From Cytophagales bacterium (GTDB lineage Bacteria > Bacteroidota > Bacteroidia > Cytophagales > Cyclobacteriaceae), in the NCBI GenBank assembly GCA_017303805.1, contig JAFLBQ010000011.1, positions 40,192 through 104,191 on the forward strand: a stretch of 64,000 nucleotides of DNA, given 5' to 3'. Below are positions 43,828 through 52,202 of this stretch, piece by piece. Position numbers and translations under genes: made by a program. How positions within the stretch are numbered: position 1 is the stretch's first letter; every line of letters starts with the position of its first letter. The notes beneath the pieces are model-generated. The model was given only the letters and a program-made list of their open reading frames with translations, made no database searches and was not told where the DNA came from.

Positions 43828-45738
43828 ATGAAAAAGCTACACCTCTGCATAGCGCTATGGATTCTCACCACCGGGTTTTGCGTGGGGCAAAAGAAGAAGG
43901 CAGATTCTTATTCGGAGTATAAGAGCCGGTCGTCTCAAAGCAGCGTAGCGGAACTATTACGCAATGCCGAAATGGCGAAGAGTAGCAATGCAGCCCAGGC
44001 CTTAGATTATGTGCAGGAAGCTTTGGGTATGAGCCTGGCGCAGGGCGATGTACTGAATGAAGCGCGGTGTTACTTACTGTTAGGCGAGATAAATGAACAA
44101 ATTACCGAATGGACGCTGGCCCTCGAAAACTACAACAAAGCCTACCAACGGTTAGCGGTGCGTTTCGCGGCCTCGCCCGAATACAGTAAAACATTGCGCG
44201 GCATGGGTAGTACGTATTTAAAAGTGGGCAACTATGAACAGGCGCTCTCCTACTTTCAACAAGCATTGCAACTTAAAACAAGTGCGTTGGAAAAGGCCGA
44301 ATTGCAAGTGAGTGTTTCGGAAGTTTATTACCAGCAAGGTAATTACCAGCAAGCGCTGGCGGCAACAGAAGCAATAGCGGTAAATCAGAAAACAGGCGAT
44401 GAAATTCTCCTTGGCAAAATTCAAAATCAGAAGGCAAAAATTTATGCCCGCCTGAAAGAGGTAGATAAAGCCAACGATTTTTATCAGTCTTCGCAATTGA
44501 ATATGCGGGCTTCCGGAGCGGCAGCTCCTGCCAGAGATGAGGCATTGAAGCAAACCAAAGAAGAAATTTCGGGAGCGTTGCGCGAACAAAAACGCTTCGA
44601 TGAAGATATTTCGCTGCGCAACCAGGCTATTGATTACAATCTTGAATCAAATAATCTGAACGAAGTATCAAAAGATAAAATTGAGCTTAGCAAATCGCTG
44701 GTAGCCAAAGGCGAAACCACGCAGGCCATTCAACAACTACAGGAAGCCGCCACCCTGGCCGACTCTATTCAAAATCCGAAAGACGAAGCCTCGGCCTACC
44801 TTACCCTGGCAACCTTGTATGAAAAAAATAACCGACCCAACGAAGCCTTGAAAGCGTATCAAAAGTACAGCCGCGCTATAACCCGGCAAGCGGAACAAAC
44901 AGAAGCCAGCCAGCAGGAGCGTGCCGAAATTCTTCGCAAGCAAAAAGAGATTGAAAGCCTGAGCAACGAAGTGATTGCCGGGCAGCGTGCTGAACAAACT
45001 TTGTTACAACAGCAGCAACTTACTATTTACGGCCTGTTGGTTCTAATTGCCATCATTCTTGTTACCAGTTATTTCATTTATAAAAGTGCGCAGGCCAGCA
45101 GGCGCGCCAACCAGTTGCTGGCCCTTAAGTCGCTGCGAGGCCAAATGAACCCGCATTTTATTTTTAATGCCCTCAATTCCGTTAATCAGTTCATTTCACA
45201 GAATGACGAGCGGGCTGCCAACAAATATTTGTCGGAGTTTTCCAGGCTGATGCGGTTGGTGCTGGAAAACTCACAGGAAGACTTTATTTCGTTGCAGAAA
45301 GAAGAAGAAATTATTTCGTTGTATGTAAAGCTGGAGCATTATCGCTTTCGCGATAAGTTTGAGTATTCTATAACGATAGATGAAACGTTGAATAAAGAGG
45401 CGATTCAACTGCCGCCCATGCTCATACAACCGTACATCGAAAACGCAGTATGGCATGGCTTGCGCTACAAAGAAGAAAAAGGAAAATTAGAGCTTGCCTT
45501 TCACCAACATAACAACCTGCTGCAGGTTATTATTACCGATAACGGGATAGGAAGGCAAAAGTCAGCTCAATTAAAAACTGCTAATCAAAAAAAAAACTCC
45601 TCCACAGGTCTGAAAAATATTGAAGAACGCCTCCAGATTTTGAATACCGTTTACAAAACCCAGTACACGGTTGCTATCGAAGATTTGCAGGCCGACAGCG
45701 GCACGCGGGTGGTTATTTCAATTCCCGTTACAACGTAA
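43828..45738 (+). CDS. TPR-containing LytS-type sensor histidine kinase
   Basis: This 636-residue protein has a signal peptide (LWILTTGFCVGQ), a periplasmic array of tetratricopeptide repeats (about 40-370), one membrane helix (LTIYGLLVLIAIILVTSYFI, about 405-425) and a His_kinase domain of the LytS type. The phosphoacceptor region reads LRGQMNPHFIFNALNSVNQFI, and the ATPase has PPMLIQPYIENAVWHGL and ITDNGIGR. The start is taken at the ATG at 43828, which begins the signal peptide; the ATG at 43792 would add 12 residues. The partner response regulator follows 6 nt downstream. The stimulus is unknown. Confidence 0.93.
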   Translation: MKKLHLCIALWILTTGFCVGQKKKADSYSEYKSRSSQSSVAELLRNAEMAKSSNAAQALDYVQEALGMSLAQGDVLNEARCYLLLGEINEQITEWTLALENYNKAYQRLAVRFAASPEYSKTLRGMGSTYLKVGNYEQALSYFQQALQLKTSALEKAELQVSVSEVYYQQGNYQQALAATEAIAVNQKTGDEILLGKIQNQKAKIYARLKEVDKANDFYQSSQLNMRASGAAAPARDEALKQTKEEISGALREQKRFDEDISLRNQAIDYNLESNNLNEVSKDKIELSKSLVAKGETTQAIQQLQEAATLADSIQNPKDEASAYLTLATLYEKNNRPNEALKAYQKYSRAITRQAEQTEASQQERAEILRKQKEIESLSNEVIAGQRAEQTLLQQQQLTIYGLLVLIAIILVTSYFIYKSAQASRRANQLLALKSLRGQMNPHFIFNALNSVNQFISQNDERAANKYLSEFSRLMRLVLENSQEDFISLQKEEEIISLYVKLEHYRFRDKFEYSITIDETLNKEAIQLPPMLIQPYIENAVWHGLRYKEEKGKLELAFHQHNNLLQVIITDNGIGRQKSAQLKTANQKKNSSTGLKNIEERLQILNTVYKTQYTVAIEDLQADSGTRVVISIPVTT

Positions 45739-45744
45739 ATTTGC

Positions 45745-46482
45745 ATGAAAGCGGTAATTATAGACGATGAAAAAGATAGCCGGGAGATTCTGGCCAACTA
45801 TTTAAAAAAATACTGTCCTGAAATTACGCTTTGTGGTTTTGGCGAATCGGTAGCAACCGGGTTGGAACAAATACAAAAGCACAACCCCGATGTGGTTTTT
45901 CTGGATATCGAAATGCCTTACGGGAACGGATTCGATTTGCTGGACAGCCTGACTGAAATCACTTTCGAAACTATTTTTGTAACTGCCTTCGATAGTTACG
46001 CCATCAGAGCTTTAAACCAAAGTGCTGCCTACTACCTGCTAAAGCCTATTGATATTGACGAACTGGTGAAGGCGGTTGAGAAAATAAAGTTGGAGCGCAC
46101 TGAAAAAAATTACCTGCAGCATGCTCGCCTTCTGCTCGAAAACAAGAGAAACAGCACACATCAGAAAATTATGCTCCCCACGCTAGAGGGTTTCGAGATT
46201 GTAAACATTAACCTGATTTTGTACTGCGAAGGTGCTGATAACTTCACCAAATTTCATTTTGAAAACAGTTCGCCTTTATTGATTTGCAGAACACTAAAAT
46301 ACTTTGAGGACATACTGAAAGAACACCGGTTTGTACGAATTCACCGCTCTTACCTCATCAACCCAGATTTTGTGGTACGATATTCGAAGGGGAAAGGCGG
46401 GTTTGTTACGATGAAAAACAATCAGGAATTAGAAATCTCAGTTAACAAAAAGCAAGAGTTTTTAAATCTGTTCGAATCATAA
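45745..46482 (+). CDS. LytTR-family response regulator
   Basis: This 245-residue two-domain regulator has a CheY-like receiver (about 1-120, acidic pocket IIDDEKD, phosphoacceptor Asp in VVFLDIEMP, conserved Lys in YYLLKPIDI) and a LytTR DNA-binding domain (about 140-245, with RTLKYFEDILKEHRFVRIHRSYLIN). It is the cognate regulator of the TPR kinase gene 6 nt upstream. LytTR regulators bind paired direct repeats at target promoters; none could be assigned here. The META-domain lipoprotein gene follows by 7 nt and may be cotranscribed. Confidence 0.95.
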   Translation: MKAVIIDDEKDSREILANYLKKYCPEITLCGFGESVATGLEQIQKHNPDVVFLDIEMPYGNGFDLLDSLTEITFETIFVTAFDSYAIRALNQSAAYYLLKPIDIDELVKAVEKIKLERTEKNYLQHARLLLENKRNSTHQKIMLPTLEGFEIVNINLILYCEGADNFTKFHFENSSPLLICRTLKYFEDILKEHRFVRIHRSYLINPDFVVRYSKGKGGFVTMKNNQELEISVNKKQEFLNLFES

Positions 46483-46489
46483 GTCCGGT

Positions 46490-46924
46490 ATGAAAAAAAT
46501 AGTTAAAAGAAGTATGGCCTTCGCGGCCATCACAATTTGTGCATTTGCCTGCAAACCATCTGATAAACTTAACCAGGTTGTAGGGTTAAGTAAATCTACC
46601 CTGGAGGATACCCGGTGGGTGTTGGAAGAACTTAACAACCAACCTGTAAGCACTCAAAACCAGCCCTTTCTTGTTTTTGCTTCCAAGAGTATGGTGCTAA
46701 GCGGCTTTGGTGGTTGCAACCAACTGGCCGGTTCGTATGAAACTGCACGCCTGAAATTAAAATGCAATAATGTAGTTGCCACCCGCATGTACTGCGATGT
46801 CGGCCAATTGGAAAATGATTTTCTCACCCTCCTTCAAAAAGTAAATCGATACCACATAGAAGGCGATACGCTTTCGCTTTATGAGGACGCTGTTTTACTG
46901 GGTAGATTAAAGGCTCAACGGTAG
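46490..46924 (+). CDS. META-domain (HslJ-like) lipoprotein
   Basis: This 144-residue protein has a lipoprotein signal (AITICAFAC, Cys21) and a META domain: DTRWVLEELNNQPV, FGGCNQLAGSY and TRMYCD, with the usual ending around GDTLSLYE. HslJ of E. coli is a heat-inducible outer-membrane lipoprotein linked to novobiocin resistance; the biochemical role is unclear. It lies 7 nt after the LytTR regulator, so it may be an output gene or simply share the transcript. Confidence 0.9.
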   Translation: MKKIVKRSMAFAAITICAFACKPSDKLNQVVGLSKSTLEDTRWVLEELNNQPVSTQNQPFLVFASKSMVLSGFGGCNQLAGSYETARLKLKCNNVVATRMYCDVGQLENDFLTLLQKVNRYHIEGDTLSLYEDAVLLGRLKAQR

Positions 46925-46940
46925 CCGTTTATAAAAAAGC

Positions 46941-46993
46941 AGGTTGAGGTTGTTGTGTTATACCATTATTATGCAACAATTAAAACTCAACCT
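46941..46993 (+). promoter_or_regulatory. Two-part hairpin leader before the small secreted protein
   Basis: AGGTTGAG (46941-46948) pairs with CTCAACCT (46986-46993); inside it TTGTTG pairs with CAACAA. The structure ends 1 nt before the ATG at 46995, so it would hide the translation start. This is inferred from base pairing alone. Confidence 0.45.
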
Positions 46994-46994
46994 T

Positions 46995-47456
46995 ATGAAA
47001 ACTATCTTATTAATTTCTGCTATGTGTGTAGTTGGCTTTACCACATTGGCACAAGATGCGATTACCGATGATGAGCTCAACCGCTATGCCGTGGCCATGG
47101 ATTCAATTAACGAAATGTCGGCAGCGGTAAAAGAAATGATTACAGACCTTGTTAAAAATAGCAAGGTTGTTTCAGCAGCGCGGTACAACGAACTTTCGAA
47201 AATCAGTAACGATGAGGCCGCCCTGGCGGCAGCCAACGCTACTCCCGAAGAAATTGCGTTTGTAAAAGACCTGGCTGAAAAGCGTGAATCTGCCACCGTA
47301 AAAATTAATCAGGCAGTTCAAAGTTTAGCGAAAGACTATGTGGGCGCAGCAACCTTTAACAAGGTACGAAAGGCCCTTAGTACAGACCCCGCATTGAAGG
47401 CAAAGTACGATGCACTGATGAGTGAATTAGCCAAAGACAATCCGGGGGTACAGTAA
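46995..47456 (+). CDS. Small secreted helical protein
   Basis: This 153-residue protein has a clear signal peptide (LLISAMCVVGFTTLAQ) and a helical mature part (ITDDELNRYAVAMDSINEM to the end) that may be a DUF4168-like or coiled structure. It is alanine- and lysine-rich, without cysteines in the mature part. The start is set at the ATG at 46995 since it begins the signal peptide; TTG at 46944 and ATG at 46971 lie in the hairpin leader. A terminator follows. The function is unknown. Confidence 0.75.
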   Translation: MKTILLISAMCVVGFTTLAQDAITDDELNRYAVAMDSINEMSAAVKEMITDLVKNSKVVSAARYNELSKISNDEAALAAANATPEEIAFVKDLAEKRESATVKINQAVQSLAKDYVGAATFNKVRKALSTDPALKAKYDALMSELAKDNPGVQ

Positions 47457-47468
47457 GCATACACCTCC

Positions 47469-47520
47469 AGAGGCTGCCGTTTGTTCCTGCAAATGGAATT
47501 GAAGGCGGCCTCTTTACTTT
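47469..47520 (+). terminator. Terminator after the small secreted protein gene
   Basis: AGAGGCTGCC (47469-47478) pairs with GGCGGCCTCT (47504-47513) over 10 bp with one G-U pair, followed by TTTACTTTTT. The tex stop codon lies within its tail at 47514. Confidence 0.7.
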
Positions 47521-49763
47521 TTGAACTTGTTGCGTAGCATGGCGAGTTTATCCTCCATGCTAACTTCCGTGTTATGCTGGCTTTGCTTTACGCTACGTTC
47601 GGTGCCTTTGGCTGGCGGTGCACCAAACGGGTCGTTCTTCATAGAAAGTGCAATTCGCTTACGCGGAATATCTACTTCAATAACCGTTACGTGCACCTTT
47701 TGTTGTACCGCCACCACCTCGTTCGCATCTTTTACAAAGCGATCGCTTAAATGACTTATGTGTACCAGGCCATCCTGATGCACCCCAATATCCACAAAGG
47801 CTCCGAAAGCAGTTACATTGGTAACAAGGCCCGGCAACTTCATCCCTACTTTCAAATCCTTCATCTCGTTTATGCCTTCCTGAAATTCGAATACTTCAAA
47901 TTTCTCGCGCGGATCGCGGCCCGGCTTTTCAAGTTCTGCAAGAATATCGGTTAAAGTAGGAAGGCCAACGGTTTCAGAAACATATTTCTTCAGATCTAGT
48001 TTTTGGCGAAGCTCCGCACTTGTCATTAAGTCCTGTACGGTACATCCTAAATCCTGCGCAAATTTTTCTACCAACCCGTAGCGCTCCGGGTGTACTGCGC
48101 TGGCATCTAATGGATTTTTTGAATCGCGAATGCGCAAAAAGCCTGCGCACTGCTCAAAAGCTTTATCGCCCAAACGCGGCACCTTTAATAAGGCTTTGCG
48201 ATCAGCGAAAGCGCCATGCTGATTGCGGTAGTCAACAATACTTTTTGCCAACTGGGGCCCTAAACCAGAAACATACGTTAACAACTCTTTACTCGCGGTA
48301 TTCAGTTCTACACCCACGGAGTTTACACAACTAACAACTACATCGTCCAGGCCGGCTTTCAATTTGGTTTGATCTACATCGTGTTGGTATTGCCCCACGC
48401 CAATCGATTTCGGATCAATCTTTACCAATTCTGCCAACGGATCTTTTAGTCTGCGCCCAATAGATACCGCACCCCGCACAGTTACATCGTGATTGGGGAA
48501 TTCTTCGCGGGCAACTTCTGAAGCAGAATAAACCGAGGCCCCGCTTTCATTCACCATCACAATTAAAATCTGTGCGGGCAAACCAAGTCCTCTCACAAAC
48601 GCTTCGGTTTCGCGGCTGGCAGTGCCGTTGCCAATAGCGATCGCTTCAATCTTAAACCGATCGCACAAACCCAACACAATAGTAGCCGACTTGGCCGTTT
48701 CGCGCTGCGGTTCGTTCTGATAAATAACCGTATCAAACAACAAAGCGCCTTGTTCATCAAGGCAAACTAACTTAGTGCCGGTACGAAAACCCGGGTCAAG
48801 TGCCAATACGCGTTTTTGCCCGAGGGGCGATGCCAACAAAAGTTTTTTGAGATTAGCGGCAAACACCTGAATCGCCTCCGCATCGGCCTTCATTTTACTC
48901 TCCACTCGAATCTCAGTTTCCAACGAGGGCTTCAACAACCGCTTGTAACAATCTTTAACAGCCAATGCAACTTGCTCGCTGGCAGCCGAAGTCCCGCGAA
49001 CAAATTGTTGCTCCAGTTCCGCAATCGCCTGTTGCTCACCTGGAGCAATATTCAGAGTAATGAAACCCTCCTTTTCGGCTCTGCGCATCGCTAGAAGCCG
49101 GTGCGAGGGCGATTTCTTTATCGGCTCCTTCCAATCAAAATAATCTTTAAACTTCTGAGCCTCCTCTGCTTCCATCTTTGATTTGATTGCAACTGCTTCC
49201 ACGATGCCTTCGGCCCAAAATAACTCCCGAATTTTTTGACGCGCCTCGGCATTTTCATTTATCCATTCGGCAATGATATCGCGGGCGCCATCCAGGGCTT
49301 CTGCTTCTGTTGTTACTCCCAGTTCGGTGTTAATAAAGGTTTTGGCTAAATCGAGTACAGCATGTTGTTGCTGCTCAAATAATACCATGGCCAACGGCTC
49401 GAGTCCTTTCTCTTTTGCAATGCTGGCCCGCGTTTTCCGTTTTGGCTTGTAGGGCAGGTAAATATCTTCCAACTCATTCAGGGTAGTAGCTTGCTCAATG
49501 GCTGCGGCCAACTCCGGAGTAAGCTTCTGTTGTTTTTCAATTGATGCAAGTATTGACTCTCTGCGTTTCTCCAATTCTTCCAATTGCTCGTGCCGGTCGC
49601 GTATTGCGGCAAGCACAACTTCATCCAGGCTTCCTGTTACTTCTTTGCGATAGCGGGCCATAAAAGGTATGGTGGCTCCTGTGGCCAACAATTCCAGTAC
49701 ACATGCAACCTGAGCAGGTTTAAGATTCAGTTCGGAGGCAATTTTAGTTTCGATCGCAGTCAT
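47514..49763 (-). CDS. tex: Tex-family transcription accessory protein
   Basis: This 749-residue RNA-binding protein has the Tex layout: N-terminal helical domain (NLKPAQVACVLELLATGATIPFMARYR), YqgF/RNase H-like domain (RVLALDPGFRTGTK), helix-hairpin-helix modules (GVELNTASKELLTYVSGLG) and a C-terminal S1 domain (GLVTNVTAFGAFVDIGVHQDGLVH). Tex is an essential or stress-related factor in several bacteria and binds nucleic acid in transcription and RNA turnover. The length is typical. The convergent gene's terminator overlaps the 3' end. It is followed upstream by an independent kinase gene on the same strand. Confidence 0.97.
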   Translation of the reverse strand: MTAIETKIASELNLKPAQVACVLELLATGATIPFMARYRKEVTGSLDEVVLAAIRDRHEQLEELEKRRESILASIEKQQKLTPELAAAIEQATTLNELEDIYLPYKPKRKTRASIAKEKGLEPLAMVLFEQQQHAVLDLAKTFINTELGVTTEAEALDGARDIIAEWINENAEARQKIRELFWAEGIVEAVAIKSKMEAEEAQKFKDYFDWKEPIKKSPSHRLLAMRRAEKEGFITLNIAPGEQQAIAELEQQFVRGTSAASEQVALAVKDCYKRLLKPSLETEIRVESKMKADAEAIQVFAANLKKLLLASPLGQKRVLALDPGFRTGTKLVCLDEQGALLFDTVIYQNEPQRETAKSATIVLGLCDRFKIEAIAIGNGTASRETEAFVRGLGLPAQILIVMVNESGASVYSASEVAREEFPNHDVTVRGAVSIGRRLKDPLAELVKIDPKSIGVGQYQHDVDQTKLKAGLDDVVVSCVNSVGVELNTASKELLTYVSGLGPQLAKSIVDYRNQHGAFADRKALLKVPRLGDKAFEQCAGFLRIRDSKNPLDASAVHPERYGLVEKFAQDLGCTVQDLMTSAELRQKLDLKKYVSETVGLPTLTDILAELEKPGRDPREKFEVFEFQEGINEMKDLKVGMKLPGLVTNVTAFGAFVDIGVHQDGLVHISHLSDRFVKDANEVVAVQQKVHVTVIEVDIPRKRIALSMKNDPFGAPPAKGTERSVKQSQHNTEVSMEDKLAMLRNKFKK

Positions 49764-49935
49764 GCAAAAAATTGAAAGTGTTTAATCGGGGTGCGAATCA
49801 ACAAAATAATCATTCGCCTCACAAAAAAAATTTCTTCATTTTATTGCTACTACGTGATTGCAATAGCCTTGGCAAAGTACTACCATGCCGTGTGAGACAA
49901 AACGAAAGGTAAGCGTAGGGCTGCAACAAATAAAA

Positions 49936-51198
49936 CTACACTGGCAATAGCAGGCAAAAGGTAGAGCCCTGCCCATAAACACTACGCACCGAAATACTTG
50001 CACCCATGCGCAAGGTAGCTTCGCGGGCTATGTAAAGCCCAAGGCCCGAACCGCCACTGCCCGAAGATGTTTTATAAAACATATCAAAAATCTTTTCGAT
50101 GTGCTCTGGCCTTATTCCCTGGCCGTTATCTTTTACAGAAATTTCGAGGTGTGGATTACCCGACCTGAAATTAATTTCTATGAATTGATTCTCCTTTGTT
50201 TTGTCGTGGTACCGCACCGCGTTGGATACGAGGTTGTTCAAGACAATGCGCAGGCGCACCGGGTCGGTACTTATTTTTGTGCCGGATGGAATGCCGATTT
50301 TAAATTCGATTCGGTGTACTCCTTCATTGAACCGAAGGCCATCCAGCACTTCATTTACTACCAGTGCGAGGTCAAGCGTTTCGCGCACTGCTTCCTGCCT
50401 TGTGTTGCGCGAGTATTGTATGATGTCGGTTATAAATTTATCCAGTACGCCCACACGATCCTGAATCATGTGCAGGTACATTTTCAACTCTTCGGTGTTT
50501 TCTGTTTTGGTGGTAAGGTGTATGATGCCCGCAATGGAGCTAAGTGGCGCCCGCAAATCGTGCGAGGCACTGTACACAAACCGATCTAACTCTGTATTGG
50601 CCTTTACCAATTGAATGTTTTGGTTACGCAATTGTAATTCTTTATTACGCAGGCTCTGCTCGCTGTAGTAATTATTGGCAAGCACCAGAAAGAAAAGGTA
50701 ACTGCACGTAAGCGCAAAAGCGAGCACGTTAATAATAAACAGCGTGGCTATTTCGCGGTAGTTAAAATTACGGGGTGGCAAAACCGGAAAGTCAATAAAG
50801 AAAACCGCAAAATAGAGCAGCAGCGAAAAAACCAAAAAAGCTAACCCGTAGTACCATTCTTCAAATCCAAAAATCACCAAAGCGGCAAAGGCAAACACAC
50901 CCAGGTACATGTGCACCCCGGTTTGAGTGCTTTCGCTGCTGGCAATTGCATAAATACTTGCATTGAAAAAAATTAACGCCACGGTGGCGGCCGTGCGGCT
51001 GTGTCCGATTTTATTAAGCACGTACGTGCCCGCAGAGATTACAAAGAACAGAATGAAAATGTACAGCGGTACCCGGGTAGCAAAAAACAAATTGAATACC
51101 CACATTACACCCGTAATGGCAAAGGCCAGTGCAGAGAGGTGATTGATAAGCTCCTGACGTTGCTGCGGACCGGTTTTTAATTTGAAGATGGCGAGCAT
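49936..51198 (-). CDS. Multi-pass sensor histidine kinase
   Basis: This 420-residue kinase has about six N-terminal membrane helices (residues 20-175) without a large periplasmic loop, a short coiled segment (NYYSEQSLRNKELQLRNQNIQ), the HisKA phosphoacceptor His213 in SASHDLRAPLSS, and a GHKL ATPase with NNLVSNAVRYHD, DNGQG and GSGLGLY. The membrane-embedded sensor suggests an intramembrane or small-molecule signal. No response regulator is adjacent, so it is an orphan. It lies 73 nt downstream of... the yicC gene is located at higher coordinates and read in the same direction, so the two could share a transcript. Confidence 0.92.
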   Translation of the reverse strand: MLAIFKLKTGPQQRQELINHLSALAFAITGVMWVFNLFFATRVPLYIFILFFVISAGTYVLNKIGHSRTAATVALIFFNASIYAIASSESTQTGVHMYLGVFAFAALVIFGFEEWYYGLAFLVFSLLLYFAVFFIDFPVLPPRNFNYREIATLFIINVLAFALTCSYLFFLVLANNYYSEQSLRNKELQLRNQNIQLVKANTELDRFVYSASHDLRAPLSSIAGIIHLTTKTENTEELKMYLHMIQDRVGVLDKFITDIIQYSRNTRQEAVRETLDLALVVNEVLDGLRFNEGVHRIEFKIGIPSGTKISTDPVRLRIVLNNLVSNAVRYHDKTKENQFIEINFRSGNPHLEISVKDNGQGIRPEHIEKIFDMFYKTSSGSGGSGLGLYIAREATLRMGASISVRSVYGQGSTFCLLLPV

Positions 51199-51271
51199 GC
51201 GTGCGTTTCGGGGCCGTGTTTACAAAGGATTAGCATCAACAATACGATTCGAACATCTAAAGTTAAGATTT

Positions 51272-52150
51272 CTACAATACGTTGTTCAATTGCTCTTTAA
51301 TCTTTTCCAGCTCCTCTTTCATCATAACCACATGCTTTTGCATTTCGGCATCGTTCGCCTTGCTGCCAATCGTATTTATTTCGCGGCCAATTTCCTGTGC
51401 TATAAACCCTAACTTTTTTCCAGCCGATTGCTTCTCACTCATTGCTTTCAGAAAATAATCGAGGTGCGCCCTAAGTCGTACCCGCTCCTCGTGAATATCT
51501 AATTTCTCTATATAAAATATTATCTCCTGTTCCAACCGGTTGGCATCAAAGCCTTCGTTACCAAAAAAATCAGTTATGTTACCTTTTATGCGGTTGCGGA
51601 TTTTTTCTACCCGCTGCGGATCTATCGCCTCCACCTGTTGCAGACCCACCCGAATCGTTTCGATATAGCTGGTAAGTTTTGCTTCTAATACTTTTCCCTC
51701 TGCCAGCCTAAACTGATCGCACTGCTTTATGGACTCCTGAAATAATGCCAGCACACGTTCCCATTCGCGGGCATCCAGTTCTTCGCGTCCGTTTGCCTGA
51801 ATTACATCGGGCGAGTTAAGAGCCAGTTGAAACAATCCCTCGCGCGCTGCGCCTACTTTTTCTGCCAGCCGGTTTAACTCCTGATAGTAGGCCGTAAACA
51901 ACGCATGGTTGTACTGCTGCTTCAGCTCTTGCTTCATACCGGCTTGCAGCTCTACTACCAACGAAACCTTTCCTCTTTCCAACTGTTCGCTTAGCAGGTT
52001 ACGCAACTCCAGTTCTTTCTCGGCATACTTTTTCGGAAGCCGTAAATTCAAATCCAGAAATTTGGAATTAAGGGTTTTGATTTCGATTGATAGCGTACCC
52101 TCGGCTAGTGGCGCATGGGCCTGACCAAAGCCCGTCATAGATTTAATCAT
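51272..52150 (-). CDS. YicC/YloC family endoribonuclease
   Basis: This 292-residue protein has the YicC N-terminal signature MIKSMTGFGQA and IEIKTLNSKFLDLNLRLP, plus the C-terminal DUF1732 domain with LDIHEERVRLRAHLDYF and GKKLGFIAQEIGREINTIGSKAND. YicC/YloC proteins are a ribonuclease family that acts on RNA ends and small RNAs. The length is normal. It lies 73 nt before the sensor kinase gene and 52 nt after the giant propeller/barrel gene on the same strand. A guanylate kinase gene often follows in other bacteria but is not next to it here. Confidence 0.94.
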   Translation of the reverse strand: MIKSMTGFGQAHAPLAEGTLSIEIKTLNSKFLDLNLRLPKKYAEKELELRNLLSEQLERGKVSLVVELQAGMKQELKQQYNHALFTAYYQELNRLAEKVGAAREGLFQLALNSPDVIQANGREELDAREWERVLALFQESIKQCDQFRLAEGKVLEAKLTSYIETIRVGLQQVEAIDPQRVEKIRNRIKGNITDFFGNEGFDANRLEQEIIFYIEKLDIHEERVRLRAHLDYFLKAMSEKQSAGKKLGFIAQEIGREINTIGSKANDAEMQKHVVMMKEELEKIKEQLNNVL

Positions 52151-52202
52151 AGCATCGTGCTTGAAACGTGCAAGGTAGCTTATTTTCTAAAACCCGTCTT
52201 TT

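Noticed and set aside
49764-49935. Gap between tex and the sensor kinase as a tRNA or small RNA gene
   Set aside because: I could not fold a cloverleaf or a convincing stem from it; nothing is claimed.
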